A DNA stretch of 46,393 nt from Gammaproteobacteria bacterium (GTDB lineage: Bacteria > Pseudomonadota > Gammaproteobacteria > Steroidobacterales > Steroidobacteraceae), in NCBI GenBank assembly GCA_024642505.1, contig JAHEAZ010000017.1, forward strand, positions 1 to 46,393, in the 5' to 3' direction. The notes below the pieces were generated by a model. The model searched no databases. It saw only the letters and a program-made list of their open reading frames with translations, and was not told where the DNA came from. This document shows positions 33,984 to 41,638 of this stretch, one piece after another (the first letter of the stretch is position 1; every line of letters starts with the position of its first letter). The position numbers were made by a program, and so were the translations under genes.

Positions 33984-34391
33984 TTGAAACCGCAGGGGTC
34001 ACAGGCAATCGAGATTTTCGTCCGCAGCACGCTCGGCTGCAAATGCCCGGACGAGGTGTTCCGCGACCTCTCCATCGACCCGAACGCCAGCGGCGATGTC
34101 GTGCTGCGGTTCACAAGGCTGGCTGTCGGCGGGCGACTGCTCATCTACGTGCTGGGCCCACAAACCAGCGACGGGTTGCCCGGTCGCATTCATGGACTCG
34201 CCTGCCAGGGTGTCCAGGAGCGCAATGCCTGCGGCTACAACCGTTTCCGCCTGGTGGTGGCAACGGGCGAATCATTGGGCCTGGAGGCCGCGGTGACGCA
34301 GGCATTCAATAGGGCCGCAGGAACCGACGATCGAGCCCATGTGCACCTGGTGGCGGCAAGAGACGTGCCCGCGGCATTGCTGCCGACGTAG
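33984..34391 (+). CDS. Hypothetical CxC-motif protein
   Basis: A 135-residue soluble protein with a TTG start at 33984 and no strong ribosome-binding site, so the start is uncertain. It contains IEIFVRSTLGCKCPDEVFRD and RLLIYVLGPQTSDGLPGRIH; the LGCKCPDEVF part looks conserved and could bind metal or form a disulfide. NRFRLVVATGESLGLEAAVT follows. No family name is known to me. It lies in a 300-base gap between the lipoprotein start region and the RDD gene. Confidence 0.6.
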   Translation: MKPQGSQAIEIFVRSTLGCKCPDEVFRDLSIDPNASGDVVLRFTRLAVGGRLLIYVLGPQTSDGLPGRIHGLACQGVQERNACGYNRFRLVVATGESLGLEAAVTQAFNRAAGTDDRAHVHLVAARDVPAALLPT

Positions 34392-34422
34392 CCCAAGGGA
34401 TCGCTCAGGGGGGGGCCTCCAA

Positions 34423-34890
34423 TCAAGTCTTCTGGTCGAATGAGACCGCCGCCGGCCCACGATTCCTCGGGCGTACGACTACGGTCCCAGCCAGTTTGTC
34501 GTGCCACCCCTGCTTGCGTGGGTCGAAGCCCACCCACATGAGCCCGAGGCCGAACGGAATCGTGGAGATGAAGTAGCCGAGGTAACGGATCACCAGCTGG
34601 CGTGTGCTGGGCGCCTGGCCCGTCTTGGCATCGACGATGCGAGCCGAGATCGCCATCTTTCCGGGCGTCGCCTGGCGATAGATCCAGAACAGCACGATCC
34701 CGACCGCAGGCAGGATCCAGGAGATAAGAAAATCCAGCGGACCCTTGATGAGGCGCGGGTCCAGCCAGTAGTCACCGCCGTACAACCAGGTGACCAGCGG
34801 CAGGCAGATCACCGCGACCAGCAGCGAGTCGATGATGCTGGCGCCGACCCGCGACCAGAAACCGACGTATTCCAGATCCATGGCTTCCAT
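34423..34890 (-). CDS. RDD-domain membrane protein
   Basis: A 155-residue protein of the RDD family. VGFWSRVGASIIDSLLVAVI has the R...D motif opening, and TPGKMAISARIVDAKTGQAP plus TRQLVIRYLGYFISTIPFGL complete the conserved pattern. Three hydrophobic helices are seen. Start at ATG 34890 with AGGA 6 bases upstream (34881 and 34932 are other candidates). The family is of unknown function, sometimes associated with Na+/H+ antiport. It converges on the CxC-motif gene. Confidence 0.88.
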   Translation of the reverse strand: MEAMDLEYVGFWSRVGASIIDSLLVAVICLPLVTWLYGGDYWLDPRLIKGPLDFLISWILPAVGIVLFWIYRQATPGKMAISARIVDAKTGQAPSTRQLVIRYLGYFISTIPFGLGLMWVGFDPRKQGWHDKLAGTVVVRPRNRGPAAVSFDQKT

Positions 34891-35183
34891 GGCGCGCATC
34901 CTACGCTCGTCGCCCACGCAAAGCGCCACCATGTCCCGCCGGCACGCAGCGACGGCGGGGTTCCCCTGAAGCGACCGTCGGCTTCCGCAGCGGAAGGGGG
35001 AATTCCCCGCCCGCAGCCAGCGCGCTGGCGCGGACTATTGCCATTGCGTCGTCAGCAAGCCGGGCGCTGGTCAGGCCGGTCCGCCCTGCGCTCGCTCGAA
35101 AAGGCAGAAACTCGCTCGCTCCAGGCGTCGGCCCTCCCGCGCCCGCGCAGAGCGTCACGGTGCCACGCTGGCACGCGGCCGGG
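34891..35183. other. GC-rich intergenic region with three close-set palindromes
   Basis: No convincing gene lies in these 293 bases. It contains three perfect palindromes within 47 bases: CTTCCGCAGCGGAAG (34982-34996, odd-centred), GGGGAATTCCCC (34997-35008) and CCAGCGCGCTGG (35017-35028). A minus-strand frame at 34901-35158 is open but has no ribosome-binding site and low-complexity Arg/Ala composition, so I do not call it. Confidence 0.5.
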
Positions 35184-35375
35184 CTATTTTTTTGCCGGGC
35201 CGGTGCTGATGCCGAACAGCGTATAGGCCGGACAGAACCCGACGAGGCCGGTCACGATCGGCAGCAGGCCGATATAGCCCCATGCGCTCTTTGGGCCGAT
35301 GAACGCCAGCGACAGGATGATGAGCCCGGCGATGACGCGCACGGCGCGATCGACGGTGCCTTCGTTGATAGTCAT
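35184..35375 (-). CDS. DUF2892 inner-membrane protein (YgaP C-terminal-like)
   Basis: A 63-residue protein with two membrane helices. It opens MTINEGTVDRAVRVIAGLII and includes WGYIGLLPIVTGLVGFCPAY followed by TLFGISTG, the pattern of DUF2892 / YgaP transmembrane proteins in which the Cys-Pro turn is conserved. These small proteins often pair with a rhodanese; the only rhodanese here is at 7281, so no direct pairing. A GGGGGATCACC stretch precedes the ATG. Confidence 0.88.
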   Translation of the reverse strand: MTINEGTVDRAVRVIAGLIILSLAFIGPKSAWGYIGLLPIVTGLVGFCPAYTLFGISTGPAKK

Positions 35376-35489
35376 GGTGATCCCCCGCTCGGGCCCGTCA
35401 ATATCGGGCCGCTGCGGACATCATACTCCCGTGCAAACTGGCGACCAGCTGGAGACCCGGACCGGCAGCGGACCTGTGGTTTACCGTGG

Positions 35490-35519
35490 TTAGCAGTCTG
35501 GCCCGATCACGGGTATCCT
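35490..35519 (+). promoter_or_regulatory. Candidate -35/-10 for a leaderless HIT-protein message
   Basis: TTAGCA (35490-35495), 18 bases and TATCCT (35514-35519) form a fair promoter match. The ATG of the HIT gene lies only 9 bases after the -10 box, and no Shine-Dalgarno is present, so a leaderless or near-leaderless message is predicted. Confidence 0.35.
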
Positions 35520-35528
35520 CGCGCCCCC

Positions 35529-35912
35529 ATGAGCACACCCTGCCCCTTCTGTACGCTCCCGGCGGAGCGCACCGTGGCGAGTAACGATCTCGCCATAGTC
35601 ATTCGTGACGGCTTTCCGGTCTCGCCTGGCCACACGCTGATCATTCCGAAGCGGCACGTCGCCTCGTGGTTCGATACTACGCCGGAGGAGCAGCGCGCCG
35701 TCATCGACCTGCTCGCTACGGTCAAGCGGCAACTGGATGACGAGTACTCCCCGGCCGGTTACAACATCGGCATCAACGACGGGCCTGCCGCAGGCCAGAC
35801 GGTCAGGCACCTTCACCTGCACCTGATCCCGCGCTACGACGGCGACACCGAGGATCCCCGCGGCGGGGTGCGCTGGGTGTTCCCGCACCGGGCGGCGTAC
35901 TGGAAGGAATGA
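35529..35912 (+). CDS. HIT-family nucleotide hydrolase
   Basis: A 127-residue histidine-triad protein. The triad is HLHLHLIPRY at residues 94-103, with H96 as nucleophile, and PGHTLIIPKRHV, NIGINDGPAAGQTVRHL also match. An N-terminal CPFC (C5, C8) pairs with His residues to bind zinc in family members such as the Hint branch. It should hydrolyse AMP-linked or dinucleoside polyphosphate substrates. There is no Shine-Dalgarno before the ATG. Confidence 0.93.
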   Translation: MSTPCPFCTLPAERTVASNDLAIVIRDGFPVSPGHTLIIPKRHVASWFDTTPEEQRAVIDLLATVKRQLDDEYSPAGYNIGINDGPAAGQTVRHLHLHLIPRYDGDTEDPRGGVRWVFPHRAAYWKE

Positions 35913-35970
35913 CGGCCGTATCGAGCCAGACCAGCAATCGGCAGGTGCGCCCAGACCCGTCTGACGATCC

Positions 35971-37002
35971 CTACATCTCCGGCCGCGCCTGGTCGCGCGG
36001 TGTCATCGCGCAGTTCACCAGCATCCATTTCATGTTGTTGCCAATGCGCGTAGCCATGGGATCGGTGAAGGCGTAGCCGTGCTCCTTCACGCTGCCGTCG
36101 GGCAGCTTCTCCATCGCGTACAGAACCAGCGAGTTGCGGTTGAAGTTACCGTTGTTCTCGTTGAGCACCTGCCAGGTGACAGCCTGCAGCATGATGCCGA
36201 TCTCGCGCGGCTCGGCCTCACGGGTCTGGAACCAGTAGCTGCCGCCCTTGTCATGAAGGGAGATTCCGTCGTAGCGCTCGAAGGGGATGTCGCGACCGCC
36301 ACCGACACCGGGAATGTCAGCGTAGCAATGGAAGGTTCGCGCGCGCTCCAGCCAGAAAGGCTCGCCCGAGGTCACACCGGTGATGCGCTCGCCGGACACG
36401 ATCAGGTACTTGTGGTCATGGAACCAGAGGTCGGAGGCGGAGAGTTCAATCGTGTTGTCCGTATAGACCCGCTGCCCATCCCAGGTGAAGCGACAAGCCT
36501 TGTCGCGTTGTGATCCACGGTACTGGCCGGCGCGCCGCTTGAAGAAATAGTCACAGCCGTCGGTACGGCGCAGGTCGGCAGGCGTGAGCGTCGCCAGCTC
36601 GGTCTCGGAGATCTCGCCGGCCGTGCGCAGGTAGTGGCGCATGACGACCTCATCGGCGTTGGTGCCCGCTTCCAGTGTGGCGATACGGTAAGACGCCTGC
36701 TCCCCGTCATCACTGGTGGATCGATTGACCCAAAGGAATGCGTGCGGGCCAAAGGCCGGCGCCTCGATCCGGGTGATGGTGGTACTGACTCGCGGGTGGC
36801 GGTCGGCCTCGGCCAGCTGGCGACGCTTGTCGAAGTAGGCCTGGTTGGCGTTGTCGTAGTAACCGGGTAGCAGCTCGGCCATCACCAGCAGGTTGCGCTG
36901 GCCCGGCGTCGAGTCCTGGCCCTGGGCGAGAATCGCTGGCGGCAGGGCCAGCAAGATGACTATCGACACCCCCAGAACCAGCCAGCTGGACACCTTGCGC
37001 AC
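35971..37002 (-). CDS. CpcT/CpeT-like secreted protein
   Basis: A 343-residue protein from GTG 37002 (GAGGGGG 7 bases upstream; the longer frame to 37056 overlaps nothing but lacks a signal). A signal peptide (WLVLGVSIVILLALPPAILA) precedes LLVMAELLPGYYDNANQAYF, RHPRVSTTITRIEAPAFGPH and CDYFFKRRAGQYRGSQRDKA, resembling the CpcT/CpeT chromophore-lyase fold, here in an organism with no other phototrophy gene in view. Two such modules are not needed; one domain at about 35-190 plus a C-terminal extension is seen. It follows an SDR gene by 54 bases. Role unknown. Confidence 0.72.
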   Translation of the reverse strand: MRKVSSWLVLGVSIVILLALPPAILAQGQDSTPGQRNLLVMAELLPGYYDNANQAYFDKRRQLAEADRHPRVSTTITRIEAPAFGPHAFLWVNRSTSDDGEQASYRIATLEAGTNADEVVMRHYLRTAGEISETELATLTPADLRRTDGCDYFFKRRAGQYRGSQRDKACRFTWDGQRVYTDNTIELSASDLWFHDHKYLIVSGERITGVTSGEPFWLERARTFHCYADIPGVGGGRDIPFERYDGISLHDKGGSYWFQTREAEPREIGIMLQAVTWQVLNENNGNFNRNSLVLYAMEKLPDGSVKEHGYAFTDPMATRIGNNMKWMLVNCAMTPRDQARPEM

Positions 37003-37056
37003 GGCAAACCCCCTCGTCGGATTTCGCGGTCCGACTATTCTAACTCGCTGCCGCAC

Positions 37057-37806
37057 CTACTCAGACTTGTTGACGATCCTGAATATCCCGCCGGGCGCCA
37101 GGCGCGAGCCGAATCGCGCCGCCTTCGCCAGCCCTACGGCAATCTCGTCCTGGCCCGAATCGAGTCCGCGCATCGCTGCGCCGACGAAATCCTCGAGCCG
37201 CATCTGGTTGATCTGGCGACGTGTCTGGTTGCGGTGCAAGTCCGTCTTTACCGCTGGTGGGATCAACTCCACGACTTGAACGCTGCTGCCCTTCAATTGC
37301 TCGCGCAGTGCGACGGTGAACGCATGCACCGCGGCCTTGGAAGCGGAATACAGGGGAGCCGCCACCAGCGGCACGAAAGCGAGTGCCGAGCTGACCTGCA
37401 CCAGCCGTGCGGCAGGCTGGCGCTTGAGCAGCGGCAGGAAAGCGTTGGTCACATGGATCAGGCCACGCAGGTTGATATCGATCTCCGTGTCGAGATCCTC
37501 TACCGCAAGTGGCTGGTTTCCCGCAAATGAGACCAGCCGCTGCACGCCAGCGTTATTGATTACGAGGTTAAGGTCACGATGACGCTCGGCGAGCCGCTGC
37601 GCACAGGCGGCAATCTCACTCGTCTTTGCCACGTCCAGTACCTCGACTTCCATGCCCGGACATTCCCGGGCGACGGACTCGAGGGCGGCACGATGGCGTC
37701 CGCTGATGATGACGGTGGCGCCGCGCGCGTGAAATGCCCGCGCCAGGCCGGCGCCGATACCCGTGTTGGCGCCGGTGATGAAGACGACCTGCGCTGCATC
37801 GTGCAT
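37057..37806 (-). CDS. Short-chain dehydrogenase/reductase (DltE-like)
   Basis: A 249-residue SDR. TGANTGIGAGLARAFHARGA is the NAD(P) glycine motif, NLVINNAGVQ the NNAG motif, VQVSSALAFVP the Ser, and YSASKAAVHAFT the catalytic YxxxK. The middle (LVSFAGNQPLAVEDLDTEID) resembles the DltE/YkvO-like 'oxidoreductase' branch. ATG 37806 with GGAGAG 5 bases upstream is preferred. It starts 13 bases after the Old Yellow Enzyme gene, in the same run as the bd oxidase. Confidence 0.93.
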   Translation of the reverse strand: MHDAAQVVFITGANTGIGAGLARAFHARGATVIISGRHRAALESVARECPGMEVEVLDVAKTSEIAACAQRLAERHRDLNLVINNAGVQRLVSFAGNQPLAVEDLDTEIDINLRGLIHVTNAFLPLLKRQPAARLVQVSSALAFVPLVAAPLYSASKAAVHAFTVALREQLKGSSVQVVELIPPAVKTDLHRNQTRRQINQMRLEDFVGAAMRGLDSGQDEIAVGLAKAARFGSRLAPGGIFRIVNKSE

Positions 37807-37819
37807 TCGGCTCTCCACC

Positions 37820-38899
37820 CTACGATGCCGTGACGAATCCCTGTCGTTTCCGCATGTAGTCGATCATCCCGGTGCCAAGCCCCTCCTTCCGCAGGTATTT
37901 CTCTGACACCGGCGTCTGCATCGCGGTGAACGCCGGGTCGGCCTTCACTTTCAGTGGAAAGTCATGATGCAGGATCGCGCCGCGGCCAATCACGACGAAG
38001 TCGGTTCCCGCTGCCAGCGAGCGTAGGGCGTCGCCGCCGCCGAGGATATTGCCGGCGGCGCCAAGCCGGACCTCCCCGCGCTCGAGCTCCGCAAAGTACG
38101 ACAGCAGGCTACGACCGCGAAACTGCTCCTCCTCGGGCTCCTTGAAGATGTCCCACAGTGACATGTCGAGGAAGTCGATGGCGCCCTCCTGCAGCAGTCG
38201 CTGGGCGACAGCGCGAACCTCCATCAGCTTCATCCCGAAGCGCTCCGGCGACAGGCGCACGCCGACCATGAAGTCACTGCGGCAGCGGCAGCGGACGCCG
38301 TCGATGATTTCGAACAGGAGGCGCGAACGATTCTCGAGCGACCCACCATAGCCGTCCACGCGGTGATTGATCTCCGCGCTCAGGAACTGGCACAGCAGGT
38401 AGCCATGGGCGCCGTGGATCTCGACGCCGTCGAAGCCAGCCTGCTCGGCGCGCAGGGCTGCTGTGACGAAGTCTTCCTTGACCTGCTCGACCTCGGCAGG
38501 ACTCATCGCGCGCGCGCAGGTTTCTGCGTTGTCGGAGGGGCACAGGGGCTGGGTGCCGATCAGCTTCGCAGGCGAGCGCATGCCGGCGTGGTGCAGCTGC
38601 GTGACCGCAACGCTGCCTGCTGCCCTGATTGCGGCCGCCAGCCGCGCCAGCCCGGGAAGATGTGCGTCGGAGAAGTTGCCGAGCTGGCCTGGGAATCCGC
38701 GGCCCTGTGCCTGGACGTGCGAGGCGCAGGTCATGGTCAGTGCGAAGCCACCCCGTGCGCGCATCGTCAGCCAGCGGAATTCGTCATTCGACAGGGTGCC
38801 GTCGTCGTGACTCTGACAATTGGTCAGCGGCGCCAGTACGAAGCGGCTCTTGAGCGCAGGGCCGTGCTCAAGATCAAGCGGGGTGAAAAGGTCTTGCAT
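37820..38899 (-). CDS. NADH:flavin oxidoreductase, Old Yellow Enzyme family
   Basis: A 359-residue TIM-barrel flavoenzyme. It opens LFTPLDLEHGPALKSRFVLA with the FMN-contact segment, has AVTQLHHAGMRS, GFDGVEIHGAHGYLLCQFLS (the His-X-X-His/Asn ligand pair region), and NHRVDGYGGSLENRSRLLFE, all diagnostic. It reduces activated C=C bonds, such as in enones or nitrate esters; the natural substrate is not known. It starts 12 bases after the DUF2474 gene, probably co-transcribed with the bd oxidase, an arrangement that could tie redox cofactor use to quinol oxidation. Confidence 0.93.
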   Translation of the reverse strand: MQDLFTPLDLEHGPALKSRFVLAPLTNCQSHDDGTLSNDEFRWLTMRARGGFALTMTCASHVQAQGRGFPGQLGNFSDAHLPGLARLAAAIRAAGSVAVTQLHHAGMRSPAKLIGTQPLCPSDNAETCARAMSPAEVEQVKEDFVTAALRAEQAGFDGVEIHGAHGYLLCQFLSAEINHRVDGYGGSLENRSRLLFEIIDGVRCRCRSDFMVGVRLSPERFGMKLMEVRAVAQRLLQEGAIDFLDMSLWDIFKEPEEEQFRGRSLLSYFAELERGEVRLGAAGNILGGGDALRSLAAGTDFVVIGRGAILHHDFPLKVKADPAFTAMQTPVSEKYLRKEGLGTGMIDYMRKRQGFVTAS

Positions 38900-38911
38900 A
38901 TCTAACCTGGA

Positions 38912-39061
38912 TTACATGAACAGCAGTGCCCGCATTCCGTAGGCGACCACGGCGGTCACGCCCAGGCCTGCCAGCCACAAGGCCGCAAACCAGACTAGAC
39001 GCCGGCCAAGCGAACCCGGTTCTTGGTCGCGCCGCCGCGCCCGCTCAGTGGTGGGCAGCAT
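38912..39061 (-). CDS. DUF2474 small membrane subunit of bd oxidase
   Basis: A 49-residue protein overlapping the 3' end of cioB by 17 bases, in another frame. MLPTTERARRRDQEPG is polar and basic; then GRRLVWFAALWLAGLGVTAV and VAYGMRALLFM form one membrane helix. The pattern RRLxWFAALWLAGLG...YxxR is that of DUF2474 proteins, which follow cyanide-insensitive (CioAB-type) oxidase genes and are the functional equivalents of CydX. The overlap with cioB suggests coupled translation and a third oxidase subunit. Confidence 0.85.
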   Translation of the reverse strand: MLPTTERARRRDQEPGSLGRRLVWFAALWLAGLGVTAVVAYGMRALLFM

Positions 39062-40070
39062 CCGCCGTGGCCTTGCCCCGGAACACCCAGTAGACGTAAG
39101 CGGTGTAGCCGAGAATCACCGGCAACATCACCGACACCCCGACCAGCATCAGCAGCAGCGCATTGTCGGCCGCAGCCGCCTCGCGAATGGTGATGTCATA
39201 GGGAATGATGTTGGGATAAGTGCTGAGTGCGAGTCCCAGGAACCCCGTGACAAAGATACCAACGGCGGCCAGCAGTGGAGCCAGCTCGGAACCCGGCTGG
39301 CCCGCATGCCACCAGCACAGCCCCATGGAGACTCCGGCGAGTACCGGCAGCGGCGCTACCGCCATGAAGGTGAGCCAGTCGATCGAGGTCATGGACACGC
39401 CCCAGTGATCTGCCACGGTCGGGTCGACCGACAGCATGGCAAGGCTTACCGCGAACATCGCGACACCAACACCTGCTGCCAGGCGCCGCGACACGCGTCG
39501 AGACTTCACGTTGAGCTCGCCCTCCGTCTTCAGAATCAACCAGCAGGACCCAAGCAGCGCATAACCAACGGCGAGCGAAGCTGCCACCAGCAGGCTGAAG
39601 GGAGTCAGCCAGTCCCAGTGACCGCCAGCGAAGCTACGGCCCTCGACGGTGATTCCCTGCAGGAACCCACCCAGTACCAGGCCTTGCGACAGGGCCGCGA
39701 CCAGCGAGCCGCCCGCGAAGGCCGCCGTCCAGAAACGCTTGCCGCGGAACCCCGCCTTGGCGCGAAACTCGAACGCGACCCCACGGAAGATCAGCGCCGT
39801 CAGCATGAATCCGATCGGCAGGTACATCGCTGGCATCAACGTCGCATAGGCGAGCGGGAAAGCTGCGAACAGGCCGCCGCCGCCAAGTACCAGCCAGGTC
39901 TCGTTGCCGTCCCACACGGGCGCGATGGATGCCAACATGATGTCGCGCTCCGAATCGCTGGCGAACGGAAAGAGAATACCGACGCCGAGATCGAAGCCGT
40001 CGAGCACAACGTACAGGAACGTGGCGGTTGCGATGATCACCGCCCAGATCATCGGCAGGTCGAGAGTCAT
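39045..40070 (-). CDS. cioB: Cytochrome bd-type quinol oxidase subunit II
   Basis: A 341-residue CydB/CioB homologue with eight or nine membrane helices. It opens LDLPMIWAVIIATATFLYVV followed by LDGFDLGVGILFPF, the family hallmark, and has WDGNETWLVLGGGGLFAAFP and FEFRAKAGFRGKRFWTAAFA. Together with subunit I it reduces O2 to water using quinol without proton pumping. The ATG overlaps the stop of subunit I by 4 bases. The DUF2474 gene overlaps its end. The short quinol loop of subunit I puts the pair in the cyanide-insensitive (Cio) group. Confidence 0.95.
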   Translation of the reverse strand: MTLDLPMIWAVIIATATFLYVVLDGFDLGVGILFPFASDSERDIMLASIAPVWDGNETWLVLGGGGLFAAFPLAYATLMPAMYLPIGFMLTALIFRGVAFEFRAKAGFRGKRFWTAAFAGGSLVAALSQGLVLGGFLQGITVEGRSFAGGHWDWLTPFSLLVAASLAVGYALLGSCWLILKTEGELNVKSRRVSRRLAAGVGVAMFAVSLAMLSVDPTVADHWGVSMTSIDWLTFMAVAPLPVLAGVSMGLCWWHAGQPGSELAPLLAAVGIFVTGFLGLALSTYPNIIPYDITIREAAAADNALLLMLVGVSVMLPVILGYTAYVYWVFRGKATADAAHH

Positions 40071-41467
40071 GGCGTCCCCCTTGCCGGTTCGGCATCGTCG
40101 ATGACGCCGCCGAGCGGATTACGCGCCGCCTCGCGGCCACGCTCCATGGGCTTCTCCCCGCTGCCGGGTCCCTTCATTATCAATCGCAGGATGTACAACG
40201 AGCCGGCGCTGAACACGATTGCGTAGACCGTCATGAACACCAGTAGCGACGAGGCGACCTGCCCGCCGGTTACCGGTGAGACTGCATCGGCTGTTCGCAG
40301 CACACCGTAGACCACGTAGGGCTGGCGGCCAACCTCGGCGGCGATCCAGCCGGCAAGCACGGCGATGAAGCCGGAAGGCGCCATGGCGATCGTGGCGTAC
40401 TGAAACAGGCTGGACTTCTCCAGGCCGCCTCGCCACCACAGCCACGTGCCCCAAAATCCGATGGCGATCATGGCGAGTCCGAGGCCGACCATGACGCGGA
40501 AGCTCCAGAACACCCAGGCCACTGGCGGTCGTTCCTCGGGCGCAAACGCATCCAGGCCCTGCAGCTCCGCATTCATGTCGCCGGCGACCACCCAGCTGCC
40601 GATGCGGGGTATGCCGACCTCGAGGCGGTTGCGCTCGCCCTCCTGGTCGGGCAGCGCGAACAGCAGGCTCGGCTGCCCGGCACGCGTACGCCACCAGCCT
40701 TCCATGGCCGCGACCTTGGCGGGTTGGTACTCCTCGGTGACAATCCCGCTTTCGTGCCCGATCAACATCTGCAGCGGCGCAAGCAGGACGATCATGCCGA
40801 TGCCCATGCGCCGCATCACTCGCGTCTCGGCATCATCACGATTGCGCAGCCACAGCCATCCAGCGGCACCGACCACCGCAAACCCGGTCGTCAGATACGC
40901 TGCTGCGACGACGTGCATCAGGCGCGAAGGGAACGAGGGGTTGAAGATCACTTCCACCCAGTCCACTGCGTGGAACAGCCCGTCGCGGATCTCGAATCCA
41001 GCCGGTGTCTGCATCCAGCTATTGGCCGCGATGATCCAGAAGGCGGAGAACAGCGTGCCGATCGCGACGCAGGCCGTCGCTACGAAGTGCAGCCGGCGGC
41101 CGACCTTGTCCCAGCCATACAGCATGATTCCGAGGAAGGACGCCTCGAGGAAGAACGCAGTCAGGACCTCGTAGCTCAACAGCGGGCCCAGCACGCTGCC
41201 CGTCTGGTCCGCAAATGCCGACCAGTTGGTGCCGAACTGGTAGCTCATTACCACGCCCGAGACGACGCCCATGCCGAATGCCAGCGCAAAGATCTTCACC
41301 CAGAACAGGTAGAGGTTTCTGAAGACCGCGTTACCGGTCTTGAGCCACAGTGCCTCCAGCACCGCGAGATAGCTGGCTAACCCGATGGTGAAGCTCGGGA
41401 AGATGATGTGGAAGGAGATCGTGAAAGCGAACTGCAGCCGCGACAGGAATACAGCGTCCCAGTCCAT
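40067..41467 (-). CDS. cioA: Cytochrome bd-type quinol oxidase subunit I
   Basis: A 466-residue CydA/CioA homologue. Heme and proton-channel positions are conserved: H20 (axial ligand of heme b595/d region), E100 and E108 in SYEVLTAFFLEASFLGIMLY, H185 in SRLMHVVAAAYL, M326 in WSFRVMVGLG, and GRQPYVVYGVLRTADA at 380-395. The quinol-binding residues K251 and E256 lie in EYQPAKVAAMEG, and the Q-loop is short (E. coli CydA has 522 residues), as in the cyanide-insensitive Cio branch. No cydC/cydD heme-export genes are near. It starts the probable six-gene run down to CpeT. Confidence 0.95.
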   Translation of the reverse strand: MDWDAVFLSRLQFAFTISFHIIFPSFTIGLASYLAVLEALWLKTGNAVFRNLYLFWVKIFALAFGMGVVSGVVMSYQFGTNWSAFADQTGSVLGPLLSYEVLTAFFLEASFLGIMLYGWDKVGRRLHFVATACVAIGTLFSAFWIIAANSWMQTPAGFEIRDGLFHAVDWVEVIFNPSFPSRLMHVVAAAYLTTGFAVVGAAGWLWLRNRDDAETRVMRRMGIGMIVLLAPLQMLIGHESGIVTEEYQPAKVAAMEGWWRTRAGQPSLLFALPDQEGERNRLEVGIPRIGSWVVAGDMNAELQGLDAFAPEERPPVAWVFWSFRVMVGLGLAMIAIGFWGTWLWWRGGLEKSSLFQYATIAMAPSGFIAVLAGWIAAEVGRQPYVVYGVLRTADAVSPVTGGQVASSLLVFMTVYAIVFSAGSLYILRLIMKGPGSGEKPMERGREAARNPLGGVIDDAEPARGTP

Positions 41468-41510
41468 GAGCAGTCCTCGTGACCCGGTAAGCGATCAGTC
41501 TAGCGCAGCT

Positions 41511-41589
41511 CGGTGCCGGGTCGGGGATTTCGGGGGTTCGACTGGCCCACACTGGCGGCGAAGCCCTGGAAATCCCAGTCCCGGCACCG
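41511..41589. repeat. 21-base imperfect inverted repeat
   Basis: Left arm 41511-41531 (beginning CGGTGCCGGG and ending GGGATTTC) and right arm 41569-41589 are reverse complements with two mismatches, around a 37-base centre. It lies between cioA (start 41467) and the adhesin-E-like gene (stop 41639), so it could form an RNA hairpin downstream of that gene. It is neither of the other two repeat sequences in the window. No T-run follows, so it is not a standard terminator. Confidence 0.75.
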
Positions 41590-41638
41590 CACGTCCCCGC
41601 ATATCCGTGGCCGACGAGTCACCAGGATCAGCAGTAAC

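Noticed and set aside
34901-35158. Minus-strand open frame of 85 codons between the RDD and DUF2892 genes
   Set aside because: Arg/Ala/Gly-rich composition, no ribosome-binding site, and it runs through three palindromes; treated as non-coding.
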